This document shows, in pieces, positions 1 through 8,565 of a stretch of DNA of 46,224 nt. The position numbers and the translations under genes are program-made. This DNA is from an uncultured Dorea sp. (GTDB lineage Bacteria > Bacillota > Clostridia > Lachnospirales > Lachnospiraceae). The stretch is from contig CANDQP010000009.1 of NCBI GenBank assembly GCA_947388185.1, forward strand, positions 1-46,224, given 5' to 3'. The stretch's first letter is position 1; each line of letters opens with the position of its first letter. The notes beneath the pieces are model-generated. The model was not told where the DNA came from. It did no database searches and saw nothing but the letters and a program-made list of their open reading frames with translations.

Positions 1-1
1 C

Positions 2-478
<477 letters not shown>

Positions 479-494
479 TTCTGGAATACCCAAA

Positions 495-527
495 GGGTCC
501 GGTCTGATTAAGGACCGGATCCTTTTT
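495..527 (+). terminator. Intrinsic terminator or attenuator between gap and pgk
   Basis: A GC-rich stem (495-504 with 513-522, including one G-U pair) encloses a 7-8 nt loop and is followed by five T at 523-527. It lies 17 nt after the gap stop and 37 nt before the pgk start, so it probably reduces read-through and lets gap be expressed above pgk. Confidence 0.75.
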
Positions 528-564
528 CAACATGATGACAATTAATATCTAGGAGGCAATTTAC

Positions 565-1758
565 ATGCTCAATAAGAAATCAGTAGATGATATCAATGTA
601 AAGGGAAAAAAGGTACTGGTAAGATGCGACTTTAACGTACCGCTTATCGATGGGAAGATCACAGACGAGAACCGTCTGGTGGCAGCGCTTCCGACGATCA
701 AGAAGCTGATCGCGGACGGCGGGAAGATCATTCTCTGTTCACATCTCGGCAAGCCAAAGGGAGAGCCAAAGCCGGAGTTATCTCTTGCACCGGTGGCGAA
801 GCGTCTGTCTGAGCTTCTTGGTCAGGAAGTAAAATTCGCGGCAGATCCAGAGGTTGTCGGCGCGAACGCTAAGGCAGCGGTAGATGCGATGCAGGACGGA
901 GAAGTAGTTCTTCTTGAGAACACCCGTTACAGAATAGAAGAGACGAAGAACGGCGAAGCATTCAGCAAGGATCTTGCTTCTCTGTGTGATGTGTTCGTGA
1001 ATGACGCATTCGGAACCGCGCACCGTGCACATTGTTCTAACGTGGGTGTGACCCAGTTCGTAGACACGGCGGTAGTAGGTTACTTAATGCAGAAAGAGAT
1101 CGATTTCCTTGGAAATGCAGTCAATAACCCGGAGAGACCGTTTGTAGCGATCCTTGGCGGAGCGAAGGTATCCAGCAAGATCTCTGTGATCGAGAACCTC
1201 CTTGACAAGGTGGATACCCTGATCATCGGCGGCGGTATGTCCTATACCTTCTCCAAGGCACAGGGCGGAAGCGTCGGCGGTTCTCTGCTGGAAGCAGATT
1301 ACTGCGAATATGCGCTGAACATGCTGAAGAAGGCAGAGGAGAAGGGCGTGAAGCTGCTGCTCCCTGTTGATACAGTGATTGCAGATGATTTCTCCAACGA
1401 TGCGAACAGCAAGGTAGTAAAGGCCGGAGAGATTCCGGATGGATGGCAGGGTCTTGATATCGGACCGGATACGGTGAAGATCTTCTGTGACGCCGTACAG
1501 GATGCCAAGACGGTTGTATGGAACGGACCGATGGGATGCTTTGAGATGCCGAAGTTCGCGAACGGTACAGAGGCAGTTGCCAAGGCTCTGGCAGATACCA
1601 AAGCAACGACGATCATCGGCGGCGGTGATTCCGCAGCGGCAGTCAACCAGTTAGGCTACGGCGACAAGATGACTCACATCTCAACCGGCGGCGGCGCCTC
1701 CCTCGAATTCCTCGAAGGCAAAGAGTTACCAGGTGTAGCGGCGGCTAATGATAGGTAA
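565..1758 (+). CDS. pgk: Phosphoglycerate kinase
   Basis: Cytoplasmic glycolytic kinase of 397 aa, the normal length, making ATP and 3-phosphoglycerate from 1,3-bisphosphoglycerate and ADP. The N-terminal signature RCDFNVPL is at residues 20-27. HLGKPKG follows near residue 60, GGAKVSSK near 200, the nucleotide-site loop NGPMGCFE near 320 and GGGDSAAA near 354. The ATG at 565 is preceded by AGGAGG at 551-556, so the start is secure. The gene follows gap after a hairpin and precedes tpiA. Its last codons overlap the 5' arm of the first of two tandem hairpin units (1752-1843), so any constraint on that RNA also constrains the C-terminus. Confidence 0.98.
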   Translation: MLNKKSVDDINVKGKKVLVRCDFNVPLIDGKITDENRLVAALPTIKKLIADGGKIILCSHLGKPKGEPKPELSLAPVAKRLSELLGQEVKFAADPEVVGANAKAAVDAMQDGEVVLLENTRYRIEETKNGEAFSKDLASLCDVFVNDAFGTAHRAHCSNVGVTQFVDTAVVGYLMQKEIDFLGNAVNNPERPFVAILGGAKVSSKISVIENLLDKVDTLIIGGGMSYTFSKAQGGSVGGSLLEADYCEYALNMLKKAEEKGVKLLLPVDTVIADDFSNDANSKVVKAGEIPDGWQGLDIGPDTVKIFCDAVQDAKTVVWNGPMGCFEMPKFANGTEAVAKALADTKATTIIGGGDSAAAVNQLGYGDKMTHISTGGGASLEFLEGKELPGVAAANDR

Positions 1759-1797
1759 AAAGCTTGGCGAGGTTTTTTCGAGCCTAGCGTTTACCTA
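1752..1797 (+). repeat. Tandem hairpin unit 1 (46 nt) in the pgk-tpiA junction
   Basis: The arms TAGGTAAA (1752-1759) and TTTACCTA (1790-1797) are perfectly complementary over 8 bp. Inside, GCT pairs with AGC, a T-T mismatch follows, GGC pairs with GCC, then tandem G-A/A-G mismatches, then a closing G-C pair and a 7-nt loop of G plus six T. The core CTTGGCGAGGTTTTTT followed by CGAGCCTAG recurs in unit 2. The 5' arm overlaps the pgk stop codon. No long T-run follows the full stem, so it is not a typical terminator. The family is not recognised. Confidence 0.7.
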
Positions 1798-1843
1798 GTT
1801 CACTGAACTTGGCGAGGTTTTTTACGAGCCTAGAGAAGTGAAC
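1798..1843 (+). repeat. Tandem hairpin unit 2 (46 nt), directly abutting unit 1
   Basis: This unit begins at the base after unit 1 ends and is also 46 nt. Its outer arms GTTCACT (1798-1804) and AGTGAAC (1837-1843) are perfectly complementary but unrelated to the arms of unit 1. The internal core is nearly identical: CT/AG pairs, T-T mismatch, GGC/GCC, tandem G-A mismatches, a G-C closing pair and an 8-nt T-rich loop. Shared core with exchanged but still paired arms is what a conserved RNA fold would show. It ends 80 nt before the tpiA ATG. Confidence 0.7.
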
Positions 1844-1923
1844 ATCCCCCGGTGAAGGATGAACTTAGTAAAGTGAAATCATTCAAACTTTCAACAATAA
1901 TACAGAATAGGAGACCCACAAAC

Positions 1924-2673
1924 ATGGCAAGGAAGAAAATTATAGCAGGCAACTGGAAGATGAACAAGACTCCAAGCGAGGCAGTTGCTTTAGTAGAGGA
2001 ATTAAAACCATTAGTAGCGAACGACGAAGTCGACGTAGTATTCTGCGTACCTGCAATCGACATTGTTCCGGTTGTAGAGGCTGCAAAGGGCACCAACATC
2101 CAGGTTGGGGCAGAGAATATGTATTTCGAGGAGAGCGGCGCTTACACGGGAGAGATCTCCCCGAACATGTTGGTAGATGCAGGCGTAAAATACGTTGTTC
2201 TCGGCCATTCCGAGAGAAGAGAGTATTTCGGCGAGACCAACGAGGATGTGAACAAGAAGGTCCTGAAGGCATTCGAGCACGGTATTACTCCGATCATGTG
2301 CTGCGGCGAGACATTGGAGCAGAGAGAGCAGGGCGTGACTATGGACTTCATCCGTCAGCAGGTGAAGGTTGGATTCCAGAACGTAACGGCAGACCAGGCT
2401 AAGACGGCAGTGATCGCGTACGAGCCGATCTGGGCGATCGGAACAGGCAAGACGGCTACAACCGAGCAGGCTCAGGAAGTATGTGCAGGGATCCGTGCCT
2501 GTATCGCAGAAGTATATGATGATGCGACAGCGGCAGAGATCCGTATCCAGTACGGCGGATCGGTAAATGCAGCTACAGCGGCAGACCTGTTTGCGCAGGC
2601 AGATATCGACGGCGGCCTTGTGGGCGGTGCTTCTTTGAAGGCTGATTTCGGTAAGATCGTTAACTATAAATAA
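1924..2673 (+). CDS. tpiA: Triosephosphate isomerase
   Basis: A 249-aa cytoplasmic TIM-barrel enzyme that interconverts dihydroxyacetone phosphate and glyceraldehyde-3-phosphate. GNWKMNKT carries the active-site Lys near residue 12, GHSERRE the catalytic His near 96, [14 protein letters not shown] the catalytic Glu near 168, and QYGGSV is in the phosphate-binding region. The frame stays open upstream to a GTG at 1852, but the extra 24 residues are not part of the family. The ATG at 1924 has AGGAGA at 1909-1914 and gives the standard N-terminus. The tandem hairpins at 1752-1843 lie in its leader if it is co-transcribed with pgk. A strong terminator follows the stop. Confidence 0.98.
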   Translation: MARKKIIAGNWKMNKTPSEAVALVEELKPLVANDEVDVVFCVPAIDIVPVVEAAKGTNIQVGAENMYFEESGAYTGEISPNMLVDAGVKYVVLGHSERREYFGETNEDVNKKVLKAFEHGITPIMCCGETLEQREQGVTMDFIRQQVKVGFQNVTADQAKTAVIAYEPIWAIGTGKTATTEQAQEVCAGIRACIAEVYDDATAAEIRIQYGGSVNAATAADLFAQADIDGGLVGGASLKADFGKIVNYK

Positions 2674-2716
2674 ACGCGCGTCTGTGAATACTGATTGTTA
2701 AAGAACGATGAAAATG

Positions 2717-2756
2717 GGGATATTGAAGGAATGTAATTCCTTTGATATCCCTTTTT
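2717..2756 (+). terminator. Intrinsic terminator after tpiA
   Basis: A 16-bp stem (2717 onward with the arm ending at 2751) is fully paired if two G-U pairs are allowed. It has a 3-nt loop and is followed by five T at 2752-2756. It closes the gap-pgk-tpiA transcription unit. Confidence 0.88.
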
Positions 2757-2783
2757 GGTTCCTTGAACAATTGGAAATATTTC

Positions 2784-2812
2784 TTTCAATACAGATATTC
2801 GTGTGATACAAT
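2784..2812 (+). promoter_or_regulatory. Candidate sigma-A promoter for the small acidic protein and J-domain genes
   Basis: TTTCAA at 2784-2789 and TACAAT at 2807-2812 are 17 bp apart, just after the tpiA terminator. The -35 box is poor and the -10 box is good. A start near 2819 would lie downstream of the GTG at 2803, which argues for the ATG at 2862 as the real translation start. Confidence 0.4.
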
Positions 2813-2861
2813 CAGTAGAGAGAGATAAGATAAGGAAGCTGCTAAGCAAAAGGAGAAGAAC

Positions 2862-3048
2862 ATGGGAATATTTTCATTTCGTAATAAGAATAGGAGAGAG
2901 ACAGAAGAAGAATGAAGATACTCTGGATGTCTTGTACCGCATAGACTTGGAAGACACCTTGTATGAGCTTAAGTGCGCGCTGATCGAAGAGGATCTGGAA
3001 TCGGCGGAAGAGCTGGAAGAAGAGCTCCTGGATATGCTGGAAGGATAA
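2862..3048 (+). CDS. Small acidic protein of unknown function, apparently in two frames
   Basis: An ATG at 2862 has a good ribosome site (AAAGGAG ending about 7 nt upstream), but its frame stops at a TGA at 2913 after 17 residues (MGIFSFRNKN...EEE). Directly after, the +1 frame is open to 3048 and encodes a very acidic helix-prone tail containing DTLDVLYRIDLEDTLYEL and ending ELLDMLEG. Skipping one T inside the TGA would join the two parts into a protein of about 60 aa. The +1 frame itself is open back to a GTG at 2803, but that codon has no ribosome site and precedes the predicted transcription start. This may be a frameshift mutation, an assembly indel or, less likely, programmed frameshifting. 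The family is not recognised; it lies 23 nt upstream of the J-domain gene and is probably co-transcribed with it. Confidence 0.45.
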
Positions 3049-3071
3049 CATTAGAAAAGAGGGAAAGAGCA

Positions 3072-4463
3072 ATGAGCACTTATTATGAGATATTAGGAGT
3101 AAAACAGGGGGCGGGGCAGGCTGAGATTAAGAAAGCATATTTCTCGCTGGTCAGGCAGCATTCACCGGAGAAGGAGCCGGAGAAATTCCGGGAGATCAGA
3201 GAGGCTTATGAACACTTGAAGGATGCGCCGGAAGATCAGGGGCCTGTATTTACTCTGCCGAAAGATCCAGGGGCCGCAAAATTCTTAAAACAGATTCAGA
3301 TCTACCAAAAAGCCGGAGATGATGAACGGTTTCGGGATGCGTGTGAAGAGGCCCACAGGATTTTCCCGGAGGAGATACAGTTCCTGTATCTGCTGACATA
3401 TGCGCGCCGAAGAGCCGGTAATACAGGAAAAGCAGTAAAAAGCGGTGAAGAATTGGTGGCAAAAGATCCGGACAATAAGTGGTTCTGGCAGGAACTGGCT
3501 TTTTCCTATCAGGAACGCGGATATACGCGCAAGGCGTTTGGCGCGTTTGACAAAGCGTATGAGCTGGGATGCCGGGACAATGATTTTGTTCTGGAATTCT
3601 CCCTGTCCTGCAGCTCTTACGAACAATATGACCGGGGAATCCATGTGCTGACAGAATTTATCGGCAGCGGCAAGCGATGGAAGAGAGAAGAGATCCCGCA
3701 GGTCCTGGAGGGATTTTCAGGACTAATGACAATGATTATGTTCACAGATGGGGATCTGTCGGCGGTGCTTAAGCTTTTTAAGGCTTTTCTTGAGCAATAC
3801 AGTATCTATGCGGAGGAGAATATGGATATTCTGTCTCAGATCGTGACAGTGATGATTCTTCATCCGGCACTGAATGATAGACAGAACCATCCTGTGATCC
3901 AGGAGATTATAGAGCTTTTTTCGGCGGCGAGCCATTCGGAATTCGGGAGAAACCTGGTAGAAGAGCTCGAAGAAAGGAGACGGGATAATCTTTTCCGTGA
4001 AGATTCCAGACTCAGCGAGACCATGCGAATCTGTTCGGACGTATATTTTATGGTGGATGATAGGCCTTCGGACATCCGGACATTTGAAGAATTGGATATG
4101 AAGCTTTGTATGATCGAAGAACGGCAGGATATTCTGCCCCAGCTTGATATAGTCGAGGCAGAATATCCGGAATATTTTAAGAGGCTTGAAGACTTCGCAA
4201 GGCGGTTAAGAGAGAGGAAGAACCTGGAATATCTGAAAGACAGCTTGCTGAAACAATACTGCCGTCTGGAACCATATATAGGAGGCGGTATGTATTTTGA
4301 ACGGTATCCCCAGGAAAGGACGAGAATTGAGGGAACAGTAGTCTATGAGGATGACACGCCGTATGTGAGAAAAGAAAAGAAGATTGGGCGGAACGCCCCG
4401 TGTCCGTGCGGAAGCGGGAAGAAATATAAACACTGCTGCATGAAAAAGAAAGAAGGGAAGTAA
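3072..4463 (+). CDS. J-domain-like protein with TPR-like middle and C-terminal SEC-C zinc motif
   Basis: A predicted cytoplasmic protein of 463 aa. Residues 1-55 resemble a DnaJ J domain (YYEILGV, then an AEIKKAYFSLVRQ helix), but the HPD tripeptide that stimulates DnaK is replaced by HSPE, so normal co-chaperone activity is doubtful. Residues about 75-200 are helical with TPR-like spacing (AFSYQERGYTRKAFGAFDKA). The C-terminus has the SEC-C motif CPCGSGKKYKHCC, a zinc site also found at the end of SecA. The frame is open upstream to 2973; the ATG at 3072 was chosen because it starts exactly at the J-like domain and follows a purine-rich stretch. One base separates its stop from the next ATG, so the two genes are coupled. 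Its client is unknown. Confidence 0.8.
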   Translation: MSTYYEILGVKQGAGQAEIKKAYFSLVRQHSPEKEPEKFREIREAYEHLKDAPEDQGPVFTLPKDPGAAKFLKQIQIYQKAGDDERFRDACEEAHRIFPEEIQFLYLLTYARRRAGNTGKAVKSGEELVAKDPDNKWFWQELAFSYQERGYTRKAFGAFDKAYELGCRDNDFVLEFSLSCSSYEQYDRGIHVLTEFIGSGKRWKREEIPQVLEGFSGLMTMIMFTDGDLSAVLKLFKAFLEQYSIYAEENMDILSQIVTVMILHPALNDRQNHPVIQEIIELFSAASHSEFGRNLVEELEERRRDNLFREDSRLSETMRICSDVYFMVDDRPSDIRTFEELDMKLCMIEERQDILPQLDIVEAEYPEYFKRLEDFARRLRERKNLEYLKDSLLKQYCRLEPYIGGGMYFERYPQERTRIEGTVVYEDDTPYVRKEKKIGRNAPCPCGSGKKYKHCCMKKKEGK

Positions 4464-4464
4464 A

Positions 4465-5301
4465 ATGGAACGCACACAGCTTGAAACGATTGTTCAGAGA
4501 TTATACGCCGGGATGGAAGGCAATCAGGTCATTGTAGAAAATGAGGATGGGGCAGGGAGACCGTTGAGGATGTTCGACGAGCCTCTGATCGGAATCGGCT
4601 CTGCCTCTGATCCGCTGTTTGACGAGTATAAGAAGCCGGAAGCGGTCGGGCCCTGGCACCGCTCGCCGAAGGAGTGGCTTGCAGAAGCGCAGACGGTGAT
4701 ATCCCTGTTCTTTCCGATCAGTGAAGAAGCGAGGAAGAGCAATCGGGGACTCCCCGAAGAGCCGTCGCTGGAATGGCTTTACTGCAGGATAGAGGGGAAT
4801 GAATATCTGCGGACGTTCATTGCAGGACTGCGGGACAGTCTGCGCCAAGAGGGGTACTTGGCCTGCGCTCCGTCGCTGGATGAAAGGTTCTGTGCCTTCA
4901 TGAATCAGAAGCCGGACACGGATTCTGAGACGGAGGTATACGGAAGCATGTGGTCGGAAAGGCATGCAGCGTATATCTGCGGGCTTGGTACGTTCGGCCT
5001 GTCTAAGGGAATCATTACGCGCAAGGGGATGGCGGGCCGGTTCGCCAGTCTTGTGACATCCCTTGAATTAGAGGCAGATGTGCGGCCGTACCAGGGGCTC
5101 TATGATTACTGTATCCAGTGCGGTCAATGTATAGAGCGTTGTCCGGTTCATGCGATCTCGGCAGAAGGGAAGGAGCATCCGCCCTGTCATAATTGGCTGC
5201 TGCATGTAAAGAAGCATCATGCGCCCCGTTTAGGATGCGGGAAGTGCCAGACGGCAGTGCCCTGCGAGTGCGGCATACCGGGTCTGACGGATAGAAATTA
5301 A
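4465..5301 (+). CDS. QueG-like double [4Fe-4S] cluster protein
   Basis: A 278-aa protein related to epoxyqueuosine reductase QueG. In the C-terminal third, C216-x2-C219-x2-C222-x3-C226 (CIQCGQCIERCP) is a complete [4Fe-4S] ferredoxin motif, and a second cysteine group (C258, C261, C267, C269) can complete a second cluster. The central segment around YICGLGTFGLSKG matches the region preceding the clusters in QueG. QueG uses cobalamin and the clusters for the last step of queuosine synthesis in tRNA. This protein is shorter than typical QueG (350-380 aa) and may be a paralogue with another redox role. It starts 1 nt after the J-domain gene and uses that gene's purine-rich tail as ribosome site. 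Confidence 0.7.
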   Translation: MERTQLETIVQRLYAGMEGNQVIVENEDGAGRPLRMFDEPLIGIGSASDPLFDEYKKPEAVGPWHRSPKEWLAEAQTVISLFFPISEEARKSNRGLPEEPSLEWLYCRIEGNEYLRTFIAGLRDSLRQEGYLACAPSLDERFCAFMNQKPDTDSETEVYGSMWSERHAAYICGLGTFGLSKGIITRKGMAGRFASLVTSLELEADVRPYQGLYDYCIQCGQCIERCPVHAISAEGKEHPPCHNWLLHVKKHHAPRLGCGKCQTAVPCECGIPGLTDRN

Positions 5302-5345
5302 ATAATTTTTTAACGAAATTTATTTTAAAATAGGACAAAGTATTG

Positions 5346-5351
5346 TATAAT
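5346..5351 (+). promoter_or_regulatory. -10 box (TATAAT) upstream of the esterase gene
   Basis: A perfect TATAAT lies in an AT-rich gap 24 nt before the esterase ATG. The -35 region (about 5323-5328) is AT-rich but has no good hexamer. AAAGGGG at 5361-5367 is the ribosome site. Confidence 0.4.
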
Positions 5352-5374
5352 ATAAGACCGAAAGGGGTTTTGAC

Positions 5375-6199
5375 ATGATTTATAAAGAGATACCAATACG
5401 GGAGGAAGGTTCTGCCGAGTATGCGAGACTTCAGGTCTATATCCAGGATACGCCCCATGACGGGAGTCTTAAGGTGAAGAGGCGCCCGCTGATCCTGATC
5501 TGTCCGGGCGGCGCATATATGCGGACCAGTTACAGAGAGGGTGAGCCGACGGCGCTGCATTTCTTAAGCAAGGGGTATCATGCCTGCGTGCTGCGTTATT
5601 CGGTGGCGCCGGTTCATTTCCCGACACAGGTCTTAGAAGTCGGCCGGTCAGTGAAGCTCATTCGGGATCATGCCGCAGAGTGGAATGTAGATGCGGACAG
5701 GATCGTCGTGCAGGGATCGTCGGCAGGGGGACATCTTGCGGCAAGCTACGGCGTCTTCTGGAATCAGGACTTTCTTGCTTCAAGGCTTCGGGCAAAGACA
5801 GAGGAGTTAAGGCCAAGGGGGATCATGCTGAGTTACCCGGTCATTACTGCGGATCCGAAGTATGCGCATACAGAGAGCTTCGAGATGCTGTTGGGGGATG
5901 AGTATGAATCGGCGTCAGAGAAGGTATCTCTGGAGAAGCAGGTGACAGAGTCGACGCCTCCTTGTTTCCTCTGGCACACGATGGAGGATGAGACGGTGCC
6001 GGTAGAGAATTCACTGCTGTTTACAATGGCGCTTCGAAGGGAGAATATTCCGGCAGAGCTGCATATATTCCCCAGGGGAGCGCACGGCTTAAGCCTTGCG
6101 AGCCCTGTTGTGGAACGGGAGAACGGGGAAGGCGTGCAGGCTGAGTGTGCGAGGTGGATCGATCTGGCAGACGCATGGCTTGAGAGGTTATTTGGGTAG
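5375..6199 (+). CDS. Alpha/beta-hydrolase, acetyl-esterase-like
   Basis: A 274-aa cytoplasmic hydrolase with no signal peptide. CPGGAY near residue 46 forms the oxyanion hole; the nucleophile is Ser116 in GSSAG, Asp205 lies in EDETVP and His237 in GAHGLS, giving a complete Ser-Asp-His triad in the right order. The length and the GGAY motif fit the esterase/lipase families that deacetylate xylan fragments or hydrolyse small esters; the true substrate cannot be read from sequence. The ATG follows AAAGGGG with good spacing and a TATAAT box. The gene sits between the QueG-like gene and gpmI without an obvious pathway link. Confidence 0.8.
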   Translation: MIYKEIPIREEGSAEYARLQVYIQDTPHDGSLKVKRRPLILICPGGAYMRTSYREGEPTALHFLSKGYHACVLRYSVAPVHFPTQVLEVGRSVKLIRDHAAEWNVDADRIVVQGSSAGGHLAASYGVFWNQDFLASRLRAKTEELRPRGIMLSYPVITADPKYAHTESFEMLLGDEYESASEKVSLEKQVTESTPPCFLWHTMEDETVPVENSLLFTMALRRENIPAELHIFPRGAHGLSLASPVVERENGEGVQAECARWIDLADAWLERLFG

Positions 6200-6241
6200 A
6201 TGGAATATGAAAAATGTTGAGCAAAGGAGTGTTACGTTATT

Positions 6242-7780
6242 ATGAACAAGAAACCAACGGTACTGATGATATTGGATGGCTACGGACTGAATGAGAAGAA
6301 AGAGGGCAACGCCGTCTTAGAGGGCAGAACTCCGGTTATGGACGGGCTTATGGCCGAGTGTCCGTTTGTCAGGGGCAATGCAAGCGGCATGGCGGTAGGG
6401 CTTCCTGACGGACAGATGGGCAATTCCGAGGTGGGGCATCTGAATATGGGCGCCGGACGCATCGTATATCAGGATCTTACCAAGATCACCAAGGCGATCC
6501 AGGACGGGGATTTCTTCGAGAATCCGGCGCTTCTTGCGGCATGTGAGAATGTCAAGAAGAATAACAGTGCGCTCCACATGTACGGCCTGGTGTCCGACGG
6601 CGGTGTGCACAGCCACAATACACATATCTACGGGCTTCTGGAGCTGGCGAAGCGCCAGGGGATTGAGAAGGTATATGTACACTGCTTCTTAGACGGACGT
6701 GATACGCCTCCGGCTTCCGGCAAGGAATATGTAGAACAGCTCGCGGCGAAGATGGAAGAGATCGGTGTGGGCGAGGTAGCGACCGTGATGGGGCGTTACT
6801 ATGCGATGGACCGTGACAACCGTTGGGACCGTGTGGAGAAGGCATACCGTGCCCTGGTTTATGGGGAAGGCGAGACGGCGGTAAGCGGCCCGGAAGGTAT
6901 TCAGGCCTCTTATGATAATGATTCGAAGGTTGAGTTCGTGCTTCCGACCGTTGTTACGAAGGACGGCGCTCCGGTTGCGACCATCAAGGATAATGATTCG
7001 ATCATCTTCTTTAACTTCCGTCCTGACCGTGCAAGAGAGATCACCAGGACCTTCTGTGACGACGGGTTCACAGGCTTCGACAGAGGCGAGAGGGTGAAGA
7101 CCTGTTATGTGTGCTTCACGGAGTATGATGTGACGATAGAGAATAAGCAGGTGGCGTTCGTCAAAGAGGAGATCACCAATACATTCGGCGAGTTCCTTGC
7201 TTCCAACGGGAAGAAGCAGGCGCGTATCGCCGAGACAGAGAAGTACGCTCATGTGACCTTCTTCTTCAACGGCGGTGTGGAGGAGCCGAATGCAGGCGAG
7301 GACAGGATCCTTGTGAATTCACCGAAGGTGGCTACCTATGATCTGAAGCCGGAGATGAGCGCTTATGAGGTGTGCGATAAGCTGACGGGCGCGATCCGTT
7401 CCGGTGAATATGATGTGATCATCATTAACTTCGCGAACCCGGATATGGTAGGCCATACGGGAGTAGAAGCAGCGGCAGTCAAAGCCATCGAGGCGGTGGA
7501 TGAATGCGTTGGGAAGGCCGTGGAAGCGATCAAGGATGTGGACGGCCAGATGTTTATCTGTGCGGATCACGGGAATGCGGAGCAGTTGATCGACGAGGAG
7601 ACGGGAGAGCCGTTTACCGCGCATACCACCAATCCGGTGCCGTTCATCCTGGTGAATGCGGATCCGGCTTATAAGCTCCGGGAGGGCGGATGCCTGGCAG
7701 ATATCGCGCCGACGCTGATCGAGCTGATGGGAATGGAACAGCCGAAAGAGATGACAGGGAAGAGCCTGCTTGTGAAATAA
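6242..7780 (+). CDS. gpmI: 2,3-bisphosphoglycerate-independent phosphoglycerate mutase
   Basis: A 512-aa Mn-dependent enzyme, normal length, interconverting 3- and 2-phosphoglycerate in the cytoplasm. MILDGYG carries the first metal Asp, and Ser62 in GNSEVGH is the phosphorylated serine of the alkaline-phosphatase superfamily. FNFRPDRARE binds the substrate phosphate, and ADHGNAEQ near residue 440 and AHTTNPVPF supply the remaining metal ligands. AAAGGAG at 6223-6229 lies 12 nt before the ATG. It completes the lower glycolytic set of this region; enolase is not in the window. Confidence 0.98.
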   Translation: MNKKPTVLMILDGYGLNEKKEGNAVLEGRTPVMDGLMAECPFVRGNASGMAVGLPDGQMGNSEVGHLNMGAGRIVYQDLTKITKAIQDGDFFENPALLAACENVKKNNSALHMYGLVSDGGVHSHNTHIYGLLELAKRQGIEKVYVHCFLDGRDTPPASGKEYVEQLAAKMEEIGVGEVATVMGRYYAMDRDNRWDRVEKAYRALVYGEGETAVSGPEGIQASYDNDSKVEFVLPTVVTKDGAPVATIKDNDSIIFFNFRPDRAREITRTFCDDGFTGFDRGERVKTCYVCFTEYDVTIENKQVAFVKEEITNTFGEFLASNGKKQARIAETEKYAHVTFFFNGGVEEPNAGEDRILVNSPKVATYDLKPEMSAYEVCDKLTGAIRSGEYDVIIINFANPDMVGHTGVEAAAVKAIEAVDECVGKAVEAIKDVDGQMFICADHGNAEQLIDEETGEPFTAHTTNPVPFILVNADPAYKLREGGCLADIAPTLIELMGMEQPKEMTGKSLLVK

Positions 7781-7823
7781 AATACCCCGCTGAAAACATC
7801 AGGGGATCTGATTCCATTAACTG

Positions 7824-7856
7824 GGGACGTAGTAAAATTGAGTTTTGCTGCGTCCC
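7824..7856 (+). repeat. Long palindrome between gpmI and the two-component system
   Basis: GGGACGTAGTAAAA at 7824-7837 pairs with TTTTGCTGCGTCCC at 7843-7856 over 14 bp, with two G-U pairs and a 5-nt loop. It is not followed by a T-run, so it is an unusual terminator if one at all. It resembles a dispersed intergenic palindrome (REP/MITE type). A smaller stem (ccc-g-ctga/tcag-ggg, 7786-7805) precedes it. Confidence 0.55.
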
Positions 7857-7896
7857 AAATTGGATTTAGGGAGTGTACCCAAATGAGGAGATTCTT

Positions 7897-8565
7897 ATGC
7901 ATATTATGATTGTGGAAGATGACGCAGTCATCCGGCAGGAGTTACAGGTGCTACTGGAGAATGCACTATATCAGGTGACGGCTCTTAAGGACTTCTCGGA
8001 TGTTGCGTCTGATGTGCTGGCCGGGGAACCGGATCTTGTGCTGCTGGACCTGAATCTTCCGGAGGAATCGGGGTTCGATATCTGTACGGAGATACGTGCC
8101 GAATCTGAGATCCCGGTCATCTTCGTGACAAGCCGGACAGATTCCATGGACGAATTGAATGGGATGCTGGGAGGAGGAGACGACTATATCACCAAGCCTT
8201 TCCAGGCGCCGATCCTTCTTGCAAGGATTGCGGCGGTGCTTAAGAGGACCTGCCGGAATACGTCGAAGGAAGCTGTAAGGCTTACACATAAGGGCGTGGA
8301 GCTTGATATTGCCAGGGGGATGATTAGTCATGGCAATAGGCAGGCGGAGCTGTCGAAAAATGAGCTTAAGATCATGCATTTCTTGTTCCAGAGGAAGGGA
8401 GAGATCGTCTCGCGGGCAGATATGATCGAATATCTGTGGGATAATCAGGTATTCATCGATGATAATACGCTGAGCGTCAATGTTACGCGTATCCGCGGGA
8501 AGCTTCAGGGAATCGGGGTCCGTGACCTGATCGAGACGAAGCGCGGAATGGGGTATCGGATATGA
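7897..8565 (+). CDS. OmpR-family response regulator, BceR-like
   Basis: A 222-aa DNA-binding response regulator. The receiver domain (about residues 1-115) has the acidic pair in IVEDD, phospho-acceptor Asp51 in LLDLNLP and Lys100 in YITKPF. The C-terminal winged helix (about 130-222) ends with the usual ETKRGMGYRI strand. The frame is open back to a GTG at 7873, but the ATG at 7897 has GAGGAG at 7885-7890 and gives a family-length N-terminus. The stop overlaps the kinase start by four bases (ATGA), so the pair is translationally coupled. Its likely target is the downstream ABC transporter, as in the bacitracin/cationic-peptide systems of Firmicutes. Confidence 0.92.
   Translation: MHIMIVEDDAVIRQELQVLLENALYQVTALKDFSDVASDVLAGEPDLVLLDLNLPEESGFDICTEIRAESEIPVIFVTSRTDSMDELNGMLGGGDDYITKPFQAPILLARIAAVLKRTCRNTSKEAVRLTHKGVELDIARGMISHGNRQAELSKNELKIMHFLFQRKGEIVSRADMIEYLWDNQVFIDDNTLSVNVTRIRGKLQGIGVRDLIETKRGMGYRI

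Noticed and set aside
1852-1923. N-terminal extension of TpiA from a GTG at 1852
   Set aside because: The extra 24 residues are outside the family and the ATG at 1924 has a proper ribosome site.
2973-3071. Upstream extension of the J-domain protein
   Set aside because: It overlaps the small acidic gene in another frame, is Arg/Gly-rich without pattern, and the domain begins at 3072.
7786-7805. Small stem after gpmI as an intrinsic terminator
   Set aside because: Stem of about 7 bp with a bulge and no T-run, so not enough to call.
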